DNA from: Clostridia bacterium
GTDB taxonomy: Bacteria > Bacillota > Clostridia > Oscillospirales > CAG-272
Length of the DNA: 64,000 nucleotides
Reading direction: 5' to 3'
NCBI GenBank assembly: GCA_017399105.1
Contig: JAFQEJ010000014.1
Span: 58,603 to 122,602 of the forward strand
Shown here one piece after another: positions 1 through 8,295 of the stretch. The stretch's first letter is position 1. Each line of letters opens with the position of its first letter. The notes beneath the pieces are model-generated. The model saw only the letters and a program-made list of their open reading frames with translations. It did not search any database and was not told where the DNA came from. The position numbers and the translations under genes are program-made.

Positions 1-92
1 TTGTCATTTTCATTCAGACTGAAAGAAATATTGTTAAGGATTACATCCATGCCAAAAGAAAGTGAGATGCCATCGCAACTGATGCTGATCAT
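1..92 (-). CDS. ABC transporter ATP-binding protein (ABC-F-like), N-terminal fragment
   Basis: Only the first 30 codons lie in the window; the gene runs off the left edge. The reading starts at an ATG preceded by AGGAG at 99-103. The peptide begins MISISCDGISLSFGMDVI and continues with LNNISFSLNEND, the usual opening of an ABC nucleotide-binding domain (aromatic A-loop region just before the Walker A loop, which is outside the window). The form SFG-x-x-x-L-x-x-ISFSL is typical of ABC-F proteins, soluble tandem ATPases that act on the ribosome, but an ordinary transporter ATPase cannot be excluded from 30 residues. Confidence 0.6.
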   Translation of the reverse strand, partial: MISISCDGISLSFGMDVILNNISFSLNEND

Positions 93-177
93 TTAAAACT
101 CCTAATAAAATAACGGTAAACTACATCAAAAATGGCGGTATTTTGCCGCCATCTTTGTTTTGAGGATTGAGGATCGC

Positions 178-546
178 TTATTCGTCAATCTCCTGCTTGG
201 TGCCGCACTTGTGGCAGAAAATCGTCTCCTTGGAAAGCTTTTCACCGCATTCGGGGCAGATTTTACAGTTCGCCGCCTTTGCTGCATCAGCTTCCAAAGC
301 CGCGATCGCAGCTAACAGATTTTCGACTTTCGCATAAGCCTCTGTCAAATTCTCGGAATTGTCGGTGCCCGCTTTAAAAGCTTCATAATTCATTTTGCCG
401 ATCGAAGCATAAAGCTTCTCCAGCTCCTTTTTCTGTGTCATAATTTGATACTTCAGCTTTGCCTGTCCGCCCAACTTTTCCGCACCCTTCACAGTGGTAT
501 CCACTGCCTCGGTCAGAGCTTTTGTCAGATCATCAAAAAATGCCAT
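178..546 (-). CDS. Zinc-ribbon protein with helical N-terminal region
   Basis: A 122-residue soluble protein. About the first 90 residues look helical and are rich in Lys, Glu and Ala; the C-terminal end carries a zinc ribbon, CKICPECG followed by CHKCG (two CxxC pairs), just before the stop. No signal peptide or membrane segment is seen. The ATG at 546 is preferred over an upstream GTG at 555 because AAGGAG lies 8 bases before it. Proteins of this layout are common in Clostridia, where their role is unknown; the ribbon suggests a structural or nucleic-acid/protein contact rather than catalysis. It stands alone between an ABC ATPase and a terminator. Confidence 0.7.
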   Translation of the reverse strand: MAFFDDLTKALTEAVDTTVKGAEKLGGQAKLKYQIMTQKKELEKLYASIGKMNYEAFKAGTDNSENLTEAYAKVENLLAAIAALEADAAKAANCKICPECGEKLSKETIFCHKCGTKQEIDE

Positions 547-636
547 ACCGCTCACTCCTTTATAATCAAATTCAATCTATACACCAATATTGTATAATAA
601 AACCACATTTTTGTCAACGCATAGAGACAAAAAATA

Positions 637-670
637 AGCGGAGCCGGGATAAAATTCGCCAAGCTCCGCT
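637..670 (-). terminator. Intrinsic terminator, copy 1 of a repeated hairpin
   Basis: The arms AGCGGAGC (637-644) and GCTCCGCT (663-670) pair perfectly, and A-rich sequence at 629-637 becomes a U-run in a minus-strand transcript. It lies just after the stop codon of the minus gene ending at 701. Its 18-base loop is nearly identical to that of the hairpin at 3360-3393. Confidence 0.75.
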
Positions 671-700
671 AAATAAAATCGATATTTTGCTTTCAGCGCA

Positions 701-1710
701 TCATTTCATATCGGCAATTGCATCATTAACCGTTCGCAGGATTTCATCCGATATCTCCGCTGCATCACGAAGAACTGCCGCAATTTTAGATCTCTGCTCT
801 TTATTGCGCATGACCTCCTGCGTGACATTAAATCCTCCGCCCAGGTTTTCAAGTGCCTTCCAGGTGTATTCATCCTCCTGATTGCTGTAGCTTACATACA
901 GCTCTTCCATTCGATCTCGAAGCTTCTTATACTGAGGATTCAGCTCTGCCAGCTTTTCGATTACAAGAGGAGCGCCTCCTCCGTTGCTTGCATTGGTTGC
1001 CAGATTGCATACAAAGCTGCAGTAGTGATCGTCAAGCGCGGTATCGTTTTCATATCTGCCGCGTTCGATGCCGTCTGCCCACGCACGGAAGGCGGCAGAT
1101 CCGAAAACAACACCGTCCTTTTCGGGATGTTCGAACCAACGCGGAACATTGATCACTGCGTTTTTGCAGATTTCCTCCATCGACATCTCCTTTTTTCTGT
1201 CACCGACGAAGATCCAATCCTCATTTGTAACAGTTTCGATATCACGACGACGGATCATCGCTTCGGAATCGCGGATATAAGCGTCTTGCCCGTGTTTTCA
1301 TAGCCTACATAAAGGCAGATATCATATCCTCTTTTTAAAATAACGGGAATTCCTCTGTCTATATAAGACATCAGTGTCTGAACATACATCATCTTATTAG
1401 CGGTCAGCTGCTCGCTTGTCACATAGGTCTGCTCATAACCGACCGCATCAAAAATGTACTGAGCGTATTCAGCATTCAGCAGATATTGAGAAGCATTATC
1501 GATCCAGGGGGCATCATTTTTATTATAAATCTGTACAAATCCGTCACCCGTGATTCCGGTAAAAATCCAATACCAATTTGTGATTTTCGGATGTTCTCCC
1601 AGACGCTCCATCAGAAAAGCCATGCAGTCATCAAACGGATAATTTTCACCTTTGTCTCCGTTAATAATGCCTCTGATATCGGTGAGAAGGTTGTTTTCCT
1701 GTCTTGTAAT
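701..1710 (-). pseudogene. BtrH-like/C39-like protein, reading frame broken once
   Basis: Two adjacent frames appear to be halves of one protein of about 335 residues. The upstream half (1255 to about 1710) reads through YPFDDCMAFLMERLG and ends ...VGYENTGKTL; the downstream half (701-1258) continues YIRDSEAMIRRRD... NEDWIFVGDRK. In the second frame the codons before its ATG (Y-I-R-D-S-E-A) continue the fold naturally, so a single indel near 1270-1285 is the simplest explanation. As written, the two frames overlap by ATGA, so coupled translation of two polypeptides is the alternative. No ATG precedes the first half in a good position; GGGGAG at 1720-1725 would serve an ATA or ATT start near 1710. 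Similar proteins (BtrH N-terminal-like cysteine-peptidase-fold proteins, from memory) often follow MerR/effector-domain regulators, as here. Family assignment is tentative. Confidence 0.5.
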
Positions 1711-1715
1711 TATTT

Positions 1716-3269
1716 TTATCTCCCCTTTTTAATATTGGTTTTATATGGAATTCTCAACTGTGATACTCTGATCTGACTGAAATATGTCTTAAATATCCCC
1801 TGTCCTGTATCAATGATGATTTCCTGTTCAGGCATATTCATCAGATCCATCTTCATATATGGATTGTCAATCGAACAATACTGTATCTCATCGTTGATGG
1901 CAAACGCAAAATGTTTTGCACCGATAATCCACGTCAGATGATTTACTGCATGGGGGTCGAATATTTGCTTAATCGGTATGTGACATATATTTCCGAGGAC
2001 CGGTTGATGAAATTTGATGCCTTTTGACAGAACCGTCAGATCTTCGCAGCTGCTGTTATATATTGTAAAATCTTCTTTTCCGTATCTAATTATAATTTCG
2101 GGAATCCCTCTTCCGGCGCCATCATATTGCGAAATTATGTCCCGCCCCATGCGGAATGCAAGATCGACCCGAAAAGGATAACGTACGTTGATACCTGTCG
2201 GTATGCTAAATTTTGGAGAATTTATATGCCTTATTTCGCTGCTTAATGCATAATCTTCAGACCATAAAATCGGATTTGATTGATTGATTTCATCGAGTGA
2301 AACATTTTCAACTGTACTTCCGTTATTGAACAGCGCGTGATTCGGCAGACGTTTTCTGATGGGGACTAATAACTCGATTCTCTCGCGCTGTTCATCATCG
2401 GATAAGATCGTTTCAATCAATATTTCGTGCCGGAGTTCACCGTTATTCTTATAATCAATCTGATAATATGAATTGCTTTCAAAATGCGATATTACTTTAC
2501 GGAGATAACTGCCAATATCTTCATCCACATATAACGCACATGTTGCAAATAATCCGCCTTCAAAGTATATTTCGGTAAATGGACTATTATTGATATCATT
2601 AGCGCTCATCATGCGGAGTACCACAGTTTCATTTAATCGATTCTGATATTCAAAACCGGAATGAATGCCGGATAATTTTTTATGATTATGAAGCAGATTC
2701 CAATCATTGTAATAATCAACATCCGATTGTCCTGAATCTGTACGTATAGAGGTTAACATCCGCATTTCAGGCAGTTCGAGAATCCGAATGTCGGGCTCAC
2801 GCGTCAGCCTGTCACTGATTTCAGAAAGCTTTTGGTAATGCGAATTTTGCTGATTCTGCTTATTTATCGCATCAAGATGCTTATCCATTTCTTCATAAAG
2901 CAGGGGAAGAGCAGATATCTTTGTGATTCCACTTTTCATCATGGCCTGCAGAAATTCATTCACGATCTGCTTCAGTTCGGTGAGAGCGCTGATCTCTTCT
3001 TCTATCTCATCAATACGGTTGACAAATACTTTAACAACTGTACTCATATCTTCATTTTCATAAATACGAACGATATCTTTTACAGGAATCTGCATCTTTC
3101 TTAATATCAGAATCTGACGAATTCGCTCGATTGCTGCAGCGTCGTAATAACGATATTTATTATCATCATTGCGTATCGGGTGCAGAAGACCGACAGATTC
3201 ATAAAAACGCAGTGTTTTTGATGACACGCCGAATAATTTTACAGCATCGGTAATGCAAATCAAATTCAT
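1716..3269 (-). CDS. MerR-family regulator with effector-binding and C-terminal extension
   Basis: A 517-residue transcription regulator. Residues 1-70 form a MerR winged helix (ITDAVKLFGVSSKTLRFYESVGLL, then NKYRYYD), followed by a dimerization coiled coil to about residue 110. The middle (about 150-300) looks like a GyrI-type small-molecule binding domain, and about 200 further residues, poor in recognisable motifs, form an extra C-terminal domain, making it twice the length of a usual MerR protein. The ATG at 3269 is chosen because GAGAGGAG precedes it; the longer in-frame start would run through the operator. Its stop lies just before the broken BtrH-like gene, probably its target or partner. 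Ligand unknown. Confidence 0.8.
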   Translation of the reverse strand: MNLICITDAVKLFGVSSKTLRFYESVGLLHPIRNDDNKYRYYDAAAIERIRQILILRKMQIPVKDIVRIYENEDMSTVVKVFVNRIDEIEEEISALTELKQIVNEFLQAMMKSGITKISALPLLYEEMDKHLDAINKQNQQNSHYQKLSEISDRLTREPDIRILELPEMRMLTSIRTDSGQSDVDYYNDWNLLHNHKKLSGIHSGFEYQNRLNETVVLRMMSANDINNSPFTEIYFEGGLFATCALYVDEDIGSYLRKVISHFESNSYYQIDYKNNGELRHEILIETILSDDEQRERIELLVPIRKRLPNHALFNNGSTVENVSLDEINQSNPILWSEDYALSSEIRHINSPKFSIPTGINVRYPFRVDLAFRMGRDIISQYDGAGRGIPEIIIRYGKEDFTIYNSSCEDLTVLSKGIKFHQPVLGNICHIPIKQIFDPHAVNHLTWIIGAKHFAFAINDEIQYCSIDNPYMKMDLMNMPEQEIIIDTGQGIFKTYFSQIRVSQLRIPYKTNIKKGR

Positions 3270-3311
3270 ATACGTTCTCCTCTCATCTGCTTTATGAATA
3301 CAGTATATCAC

Positions 3312-3326
3312 TTGTCCTTGGGACAA
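3312..3326. promoter_or_regulatory. Probable MerR operator in the regulator's own promoter
   Basis: A perfect dyad, TTGTCC-ttg-GGACAA, lies 42 bases upstream of the MerR-type start codon. On the minus strand it supplies a TTGTCC -35-like element and is followed by TATACT- and TATTCA-like -10 candidates. MerR proteins bind dyads between -35 and -10, so autoregulation is likely. The exact -10 is not certain. Confidence 0.55.
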
Positions 3327-3359
3327 TGTCCAGTGCTTTATAAAAAATCAACGAAAAAA

Positions 3360-3393
3360 AGCGGAGCTGGGATAAAATTCGCCAAGCTCCGCT
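3360..3393 (-). terminator. Intrinsic terminator, copy 2 of a repeated hairpin
   Basis: AGCGGAGC (3360-3367) pairs with GCTCCGCT (3386-3393); the A7 run at 3354-3360 gives a U-run on the minus strand. It follows the DUF378 gene. The loop GGGATAAAATTCGCCAA is shared exactly with the terminator at 637-670. Confidence 0.8.
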
Positions 3394-3412
3394 ATTTTAT
3401 TGTTCAGTCTTG

Positions 3413-3625
3413 TCAGTCACGCGATTCGATTACATCGGTATTGCTTCTGAAGAGCAGCGAGATGCACCAAAGCGCCGCGAGTCCAACAATAGTGAAGATG
3501 ACTCTCGCCGCAATGCTGTCCTGACCGCCGCAGATCCAGGCGACAATGTCGAACTTGAAGAGTCCGATGGAACCCCAGTTAAGACCGCCGATGATGGCGA
3601 GCACGAGAGCAATTCTGTCGAGCAT
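3413..3625 (-). CDS. DUF378 family small membrane protein
   Basis: A 70-residue protein beginning MLDRIALVLAIIGGLNWG, the signature of DUF378 (YuzA-like) proteins, with two membrane helices (about residues 4-26 and 40-62) and a short charged tail. The ATG at 3625 follows GAAAGGAG at a normal distance; longer starts have no ribosome site. The function of the family is unknown. It is monocistronic, ending in its own hairpin terminator. Confidence 0.85.
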   Translation of the reverse strand: MLDRIALVLAIIGGLNWGSIGLFKFDIVAWICGGQDSIAARVIFTIVGLAALWCISLLFRSNTDVIESRD

Positions 3626-3704
3626 AATAGTGCTCCTTTCCATGCTGTGTAATTTGAAGCCCATGTCGGGTTTTCAAAACATAGCATTTCCGAATTGCGC
3701 TGTA

Positions 3705-4601
3705 CTATTCGTCTTTTTTTGAATTTTTCACAAATTCAGCATAAATCACGCTCTTGGAAACACCGCGTTCTTTAGCTGTCGCCTTGATGGCATCCATTCG
3801 CTCAAGACCGGCTTCCATATGATGCTCAATGTGTTCCATGACTGATAATTGATCCCAGTAAGTACCCGAATCCGCATCCTTCGTACCGTCGAGCACCAGC
3901 ACATATTCGCCTCGAGGTGCGTGCTCCTTATAATAAGCCACCGCTCCTTCAAGATCGGTGCGCATTACCTCTTCGTTCAGCTTGGTCAGCTCGCGGCAGA
4001 GTGTGATCCTCCGATTGCCCAGCGCCTTCAACAATTCCTCCAGTGTTGTACACAGTCGATGAGGTGCTTCGTAAAGAATGGTTGTCCTCTCCTCGCGGGC
4101 AAGTAAATCCAGCCTTTTTTTGCGTTCGCTGTTGTTTGTTCCGAGAAATCCCTCGAAAACGAATTTTCCTGACGCAAGCCCTGACAGTGTCAGCGCTGTA
4201 ATGGCAGCACAGCATCCGGGAATCGAGGTCACAGTGATTTTGCGCTCGGCGCAGAGCCTTACCAGATCTTCACCGGGATCGCTGATGGCAGGCGTACCGG
4301 CATCGGTCACCAGCGCACAGGATTCGCCGCTCTCTATCCGAGCAAGAATCTGCTCACCGCGTTCCTTTTTATTATGCTCAAAGTAACTGATCAACGGTTT
4401 GGAAAATCCAAGAATGGAGAGCAGTTTCGCCGTATTGCGTGTGTCCTCGGCTGCGATGAAATCCACCTCGGAAAGCACTTTAATTGCCCGCTCCGACAGA
4501 TCAGCCAGATTGCCAATCGGAGTCGCTACCAGATAAAGGGTGCGCGGCAGTATCTTATTTTTTTCGGGAACCTGCATATCAGGCGCGGTAGTAGGATTCA
4601 T
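3705..4601 (-). CDS. rsmI: 16S rRNA (cytidine1402-2'-O)-methyltransferase
   Basis: A 298-residue SAM-dependent tetrapyrrole-methylase-fold enzyme that 2'-O-methylates C1402 of 16S rRNA in the decoding centre. Seen directly: LYLVATPIGNLADLSERA near residue 22, AAEDTRNTAKLL, the loop LVTDAGTPAISDPG, and SIPGCCAAITAL, all RsmI hallmarks; full length. The first 23 bases overlap the end of trmN6, so the two are translationally coupled. RsmI lies near trmN6 and holB in Bacillus subtilis as well. Confidence 0.95.
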   Translation of the reverse strand: MNPTTAPDMQVPEKNKILPRTLYLVATPIGNLADLSERAIKVLSEVDFIAAEDTRNTAKLLSILGFSKPLISYFEHNKKERGEQILARIESGESCALVTDAGTPAISDPGEDLVRLCAERKITVTSIPGCCAAITALTLSGLASGKFVFEGFLGTNNSERKKRLDLLAREERTTILYEAPHRLCTTLEELLKALGNRRITLCRELTKLNEEVMRTDLEGAVAYYKEHAPRGEYVLVLDGTKDADSGTYWDQLSVMEHIEHHMEAGLERMDAIKATAKERGVSKSVIYAEFVKNSKKDE

Positions 4602-5337
4602 CGAAATTACCTGTTTCCATAATGTATTTTAAATCGTCGCTTTCAAGTCTGTTTTCGTACAGAATCAGCGGCTTTGTCACAAAGCAGGAGGGAGCACCGT
4701 CCTTTTTTGCTTCAATCAGCGCCAGAGAAGGAATGTGATTTGTATCGCGGTAAACCATGGTCATCCGCTTTGGTTCCAGTCCATTCTCGCGCAGAGCAGC
4801 GATTAAGTCGATGATACGGTCAGGACGGTAGACAACATAAAAGCTTCCGCCGCACTTGAGCAGTCGCGCTCCCGCAGCACAAAAGTCACCGATCCCACCG
4901 TATACCTCATGACGGGCAATGTACTTCCCGTCGTCCTCATTGCGCTTGCCCGATCCTACCGTCATATAAGGCGGATTTGTCATGATGGCGTCCAGTTCCC
5001 CTTCTGTGTCAGAAGCTGTCAGACTGCGCAGATCACGGCAAATGACGCTCATGCGCTGATCCAATCGATTCATCGCAGCATTTTTGGTGCAAAGCTCGGC
5101 ATATTCGAGCTGAATTTCCACAGAATAAATCTGTCGGAACTTTTCTTTTGCTGCGCAGAGCAGACCGATCACACCACTTCCTGCACCGAGATCGGCAGCG
5201 CGTCCAGAGGTACGTCCTCTCACATAAGCAGCCAGCAGGAGAGCGTCGGTGCCATAAGTCAATCCGCGCTTTTTCTGCAGAATTTCAAGACCGAAGTTGA
5301 CACACTCAAGCTTTTCGTCGTAGGCAGGGAGGAACAT
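4579..5337 (-). CDS. trmN6: tRNA1(Val) (adenine37-N6)-methyltransferase-like protein
   Basis: A 252-residue class I SAM methyltransferase. Motif I is ADLGAGSGVIGLL (about residues 48-60), the acidic motif II is SVEIQ, and the catalytic NPPY tetrad (MTNPPYMTVG, about residue 140) marks N6-adenine methylation. The N-terminal GLTYGTDALLLAAY is typical of the YfiC/TrmN6 (YabB) family. The ATG overlaps the TGA of the upstream phosphoesterase by one base (TGATG), and its own end overlaps rsmI. The substrate tRNA is inferred from the family. Confidence 0.88.
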   Translation of the reverse strand: MFLPAYDEKLECVNFGLEILQKKRGLTYGTDALLLAAYVRGRTSGRAADLGAGSGVIGLLCAAKEKFRQIYSVEIQLEYAELCTKNAAMNRLDQRMSVICRDLRSLTASDTEGELDAIMTNPPYMTVGSGKRNEDDGKYIARHEVYGGIGDFCAAGARLLKCGGSFYVVYRPDRIIDLIAALRENGLEPKRMTMVYRDTNHIPSLALIEAKKDGAPSCFVTKPLILYENRLESDDLKYIMETGNFDESYYRA

Positions 5338-6167
5338 CAGAACGTTTTAATGATTGCATCATCCTGCTTATGATAGGGAATGTTGATGATCTGATCCTTC
5401 AGCTTGATTTCATTCTGAGGAATGATATATGCAGTCGATACACAGTCGGGCTCGAGAATCAGCTCACGGAAGCCCCATACAGATTCATCAACCGAAGCAG
5501 CAGATGTATAAGAATACTCACCGGTACGGAAGAGGCACTTGTTACCCAGCTCGGGACCCATCGGTTCAATGCGCGAAACATGTGTATGACCGCCGAAGAG
5601 TGCCAGAATATTGTCATTCTCGCGGACAAGCTTCTTGAATTCTTCGGTTTCGGTGGCGAAAAAGAAATCATGGGCGCAGAGGAAGACCCGCTTGCCGAGA
5701 TGCTTTGCCATCTCAGCCTTAATGTAGTCCACATCACCGAAGGAGTAGGTGCCATGGTTGTGCTCTTTGGAGTCGAGGTTGTCGCCGAAGGTGTCGAGCA
5801 TCAGGAAGAGATTGTTCTCATAAACCACGCTGAACTGACGCTTGAAGCCGGTCAGTCTTTCCCAGTCTTCGTGTGTGTACTGCTCGTGATTACCGGGCAG
5901 CAGATAAGCGGGGCAGGGGAAGCGGGATACAAATTCCTTGATAAAGCGCTGTGTGTTGCTGATGCCGTTCACGCTGTATGTGCCGTAAGGGGGGCATTCC
6001 CAGTAGTCGAGCGAATAGTCGCCCAACATGAGAATCATGTCAATAGGCTGCTTCTTGTGCTCTTCGTTGATATCGATCAGCATCTTTTCAAGACGAGCCT
6101 CAGAGGTTCTGCCGTACCAGTTTGCATGACAGAGATGTACATCGGAAATCAGAAGAATTCTGGACAT
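5337..6167 (-). CDS. Calcineurin-like metallophosphoesterase
   Basis: A 276-residue cytoplasmic metallophosphoesterase. The dinuclear-metal motifs are visible in order: ISDVHLCH near the N terminus, GDYSLDYW (GD), LPGNHEQ (GNHE), and later LCAHDFFF and GGHTHVSRIE (GxHxH). Substrate unknown; members hydrolyse phosphomonoesters, cyclic nucleotides or other phosphodiesters. It has a ribosome site (GAAAGGATT) and is the first gene of the phosphoesterase-trmN6-rsmI operon, sharing one base with trmN6. Confidence 0.85.
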   Translation of the reverse strand: MSRILLISDVHLCHANWYGRTSEARLEKMLIDINEEHKKQPIDMILMLGDYSLDYWECPPYGTYSVNGISNTQRFIKEFVSRFPCPAYLLPGNHEQYTHEDWERLTGFKRQFSVVYENNLFLMLDTFGDNLDSKEHNHGTYSFGDVDYIKAEMAKHLGKRVFLCAHDFFFATETEEFKKLVRENDNILALFGGHTHVSRIEPMGPELGNKCLFRTGEYSYTSAASVDESVWGFRELILEPDCVSTAYIIPQNEIKLKDQIINIPYHKQDDAIIKTF

Positions 6168-6212
6168 AAATATTAAATCCTTTCGGTATATAGATTTTGA
6201 ATAAAATTGATA

Positions 6213-6248
6213 AACAAGAAAAGGACAGCGCAGGAATGCGCCATCCTT
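6213..6248 (-). terminator. Terminator after the ferredoxin gene
   Basis: On the minus strand AGGATGGCGCA (6237-6247) pairs with TGCGCTGTCCT (6222-6232), using two G-U pairs, and is followed by TTTTCTTG. It separates the ferredoxin gene from the phosphoesterase operon. Confidence 0.7.
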
Positions 6249-6289
6249 CTTGGTGTTTTTCGCTTGGGCGCTTCCGCCAAAGTATCGAA

Positions 6290-6460
6290 TTACTCAGCTG
6301 CGGGAGCGTCTACAGGACATACATCAGCACAGGAACCGCAGTCGATGCAGGTATCAGCGTCGATAACGTACTTGCCGTCCTTCTCGGAAATAGCGTCTAC
6401 AGGGCACTCGCCTGCACATGCACCGCAAGCGATGCACTCGTCGGAAATTTTATAAGCCAT
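6290..6460 (-). CDS. 2[4Fe-4S] ferredoxin
   Basis: A 56-residue clostridial-type ferredoxin. Two cluster motifs are seen: [15 protein letters not shown] and [15 protein letters not shown], each CxxCxxCxxxCP, enough for two 4Fe-4S clusters. It is a soluble low-potential electron carrier for anaerobic enzymes such as pyruvate:ferredoxin oxidoreductase or hydrogenase. The start follows a strong GGAGGTG site. It is a separate transcription unit between ricT and the phosphoesterase, ended by the hairpin downstream. Confidence 0.95.
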   Translation of the reverse strand: MAYKISDECIACGACAGECPVDAISEKDGKYVIDADTCIDCGSCADVCPVDAPAAE

Positions 6461-6596
6461 GGGTTACACCTCCGTATAAAAATTGCGAAAAAGGGAAAAA
6501 TAAATTCTTCTCGTTTCGTTACAGATATTTTATCACAACTTTAGTAAAAAATCAATACACAAAATAAAATTATCAGTTAATCATCACAATAAAACT

Positions 6597-8279
6597 TTAT
6601 TTGCCCTCGCCGCCTGCGGGAGCAGAACCGCCGTTTTCACCATTGCCGCCATTGCTGTGTCCGTGCCCATGACCCCGTCTCGAACCTCTGCGGCGGTTGT
6701 TATAATTGCGCGTCTTTTCACCGTCAACCTGCGGTTTCTTATCTGTACTCTCATTCTTGGGAGCATCCGGTTTCGCATTGTCATTGCGATTATCACCGTT
6801 CTGATTCTTGTGATTCTGCTGAGGTCTGCGCTGCTGCTTCTGCTCCTTGTTCTCGCCGCCGGATTGCTTCTTTTCGCCATCCTGCGCAGAGCGGTTATCG
6901 CGAATAACCCCGCTGCGATTTTTCTGACGCGAACGACCGCCACGGCTTCCTCTGTTTCTTCTGGGGACTTCTTTGGCAGCTTCACCGTCATCGGATGAGC
7001 CGGCAGTTAGATTCTCCTGAAGCGGCTTGTCCTTTATTTCATCCTGCACTTTTTCAGCAGCCTTGCTGTCATGTGCCTTTTCACTTTGAGGTCTTACTTC
7101 AGATTTATCGGCTGCCTTTTCCGCCGCCTTATCGTTCTGCTTTTCGCCCTGAGGCTTATCGGTGCGTTTGGAGCCTCCGCGTCTGCGATCCGAACGTGAG
7201 CGTCTGCCCTCATTATTTTCCTGCTTCGGATGCTCACCCTTGGGTGTTTCGTCCTCCTCAAGGGTATCTACAAGCTGACGAAGTTCCTCATCATCGGGAA
7301 GATTATTATCTTCCTTTCCCGCAGCCTTCAGTGAAACGCTGTCGCGATGATATACCTTCGGTTGATCGGGATCCTTGAAAAGCTTTACTTTCACCTGCTC
7401 AGCCAGAGGGCGCACCTCTACCACCGTGCCATCACCGTCGGGCGTGCGCACTGTAGAATCCATCTTGGGAGTTTTCTTCAGCTCTTCCTCATAGATATCG
7501 TATTCATAACGAAGACAGCACATCAATCTGCCGCAGGCACCCGAAATCTTTGCCGAATTCAGCGACAGATTCTGATCCTTCGCCATCTTGATCGAAACCT
7601 GAACAAAATCGCCTAAAAAACTGGAGCAGCAGAAGGGTCTGCCGCAGATACCGAGACCGCCCAGCAGCTTCGCCTCATCACGGATACCGATCTGTCTTAA
7701 TTCAATGCGTGTGCGGAATACCGAAGCCAGATCTTTTACCAACTCACGGAAGTCGATGCGTCCATCAGCTGTGAAATAAAAGAGCAGCTTATTGTTGTCA
7801 AAAGTATATTCAACATCAATCAGCTTCATTTCCAGCTTGTGATCGGCAATTTTCGCCACACAAAGATCGAATGCTTCCTTCTCACGTGCAATATTTTCCT
7901 CGTGACGTTTTTCATCTTCGGGTGTCGCTGCACGGAGCACTTTTCTCAGAGGAAGCACAACTTCATTTTCTTTAACCGTACGGTTGGAGAGGGCTACGCT
8001 GCCGTATTCCACGCCGCGCGCTGTCTCCACAATGGCATTTCCGCCCTCGGTCAGCTTGATACCGTCGGGATCAAAATAGTAAATCTTGCCTGATTTCTTG
8101 AAGCGAATGCCAACGATCTCGTATTCCGAAGGTTCGGCTTCCTCATTCTCTGCAGCTTCCTCTGCGACCGCGTCAGCTTCTTCTGCAGTCGGCTGATCCA
8201 GCTGCTCTTCAATATCCAATTCGAGCGCTTCCTCGGGTGTTACGAGGATCTCGCCCTTTTCGTTGTTCATATCCACCAT
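6597..8279 (-). CDS. ricT: RicT/YaaT (PSP1 domain) protein with long disordered tail
   Basis: A 560-residue cytoplasmic protein. Residues 1-55 are acidic; about 55-300 form the PSP1/RicT domain, including the cysteine-rich stretch GGLGICGRPFCCSSF and GACGRLMCCLRYEYDIYE, whose cysteines are the cluster ligands of RicT. In Bacillus subtilis RicT joins RicA and RicF in a 4Fe-4S complex that assists RNase Y and affects sporulation and competence. Residues from about 315 are low-complexity, rich in Lys, Arg, Glu, Asn and Gly, with GRRSRSDRRRGG-like RNA-binding patches; this tail of about 245 residues is absent from the Bacillus protein. The ATG at 8279 follows AAGGAG. It lies 16 bases after holB, as in Bacillus. 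Confidence 0.88.
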   Translation of the reverse strand: MVDMNNEKGEILVTPEEALELDIEEQLDQPTAEEADAVAEEAAENEEAEPSEYEIVGIRFKKSGKIYYFDPDGIKLTEGGNAIVETARGVEYGSVALSNRTVKENEVVLPLRKVLRAATPEDEKRHEENIAREKEAFDLCVAKIADHKLEMKLIDVEYTFDNNKLLFYFTADGRIDFRELVKDLASVFRTRIELRQIGIRDEAKLLGGLGICGRPFCCSSFLGDFVQVSIKMAKDQNLSLNSAKISGACGRLMCCLRYEYDIYEEELKKTPKMDSTVRTPDGDGTVVEVRPLAEQVKVKLFKDPDQPKVYHRDSVSLKAAGKEDNNLPDDEELRQLVDTLEEDETPKGEHPKQENNEGRRSRSDRRRGGSKRTDKPQGEKQNDKAAEKAADKSEVRPQSEKAHDSKAAEKVQDEIKDKPLQENLTAGSSDDGEAAKEVPRRNRGSRGGRSRQKNRSGVIRDNRSAQDGEKKQSGGENKEQKQQRRPQQNHKNQNGDNRNDNAKPDAPKNESTDKKPQVDGEKTRNYNNRRRGSRRGHGHGHSNGGNGENGGSAPAGGEGK

Positions 8280-8295
8280 CGTGTTCTCCTTGATT

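Noticed and set aside
5370..6176. A 268-codon plus-strand frame over the metallophosphoesterase
   Set aside because: The minus frame has all metallophosphatase motifs; the plus frame has no ribosome site.
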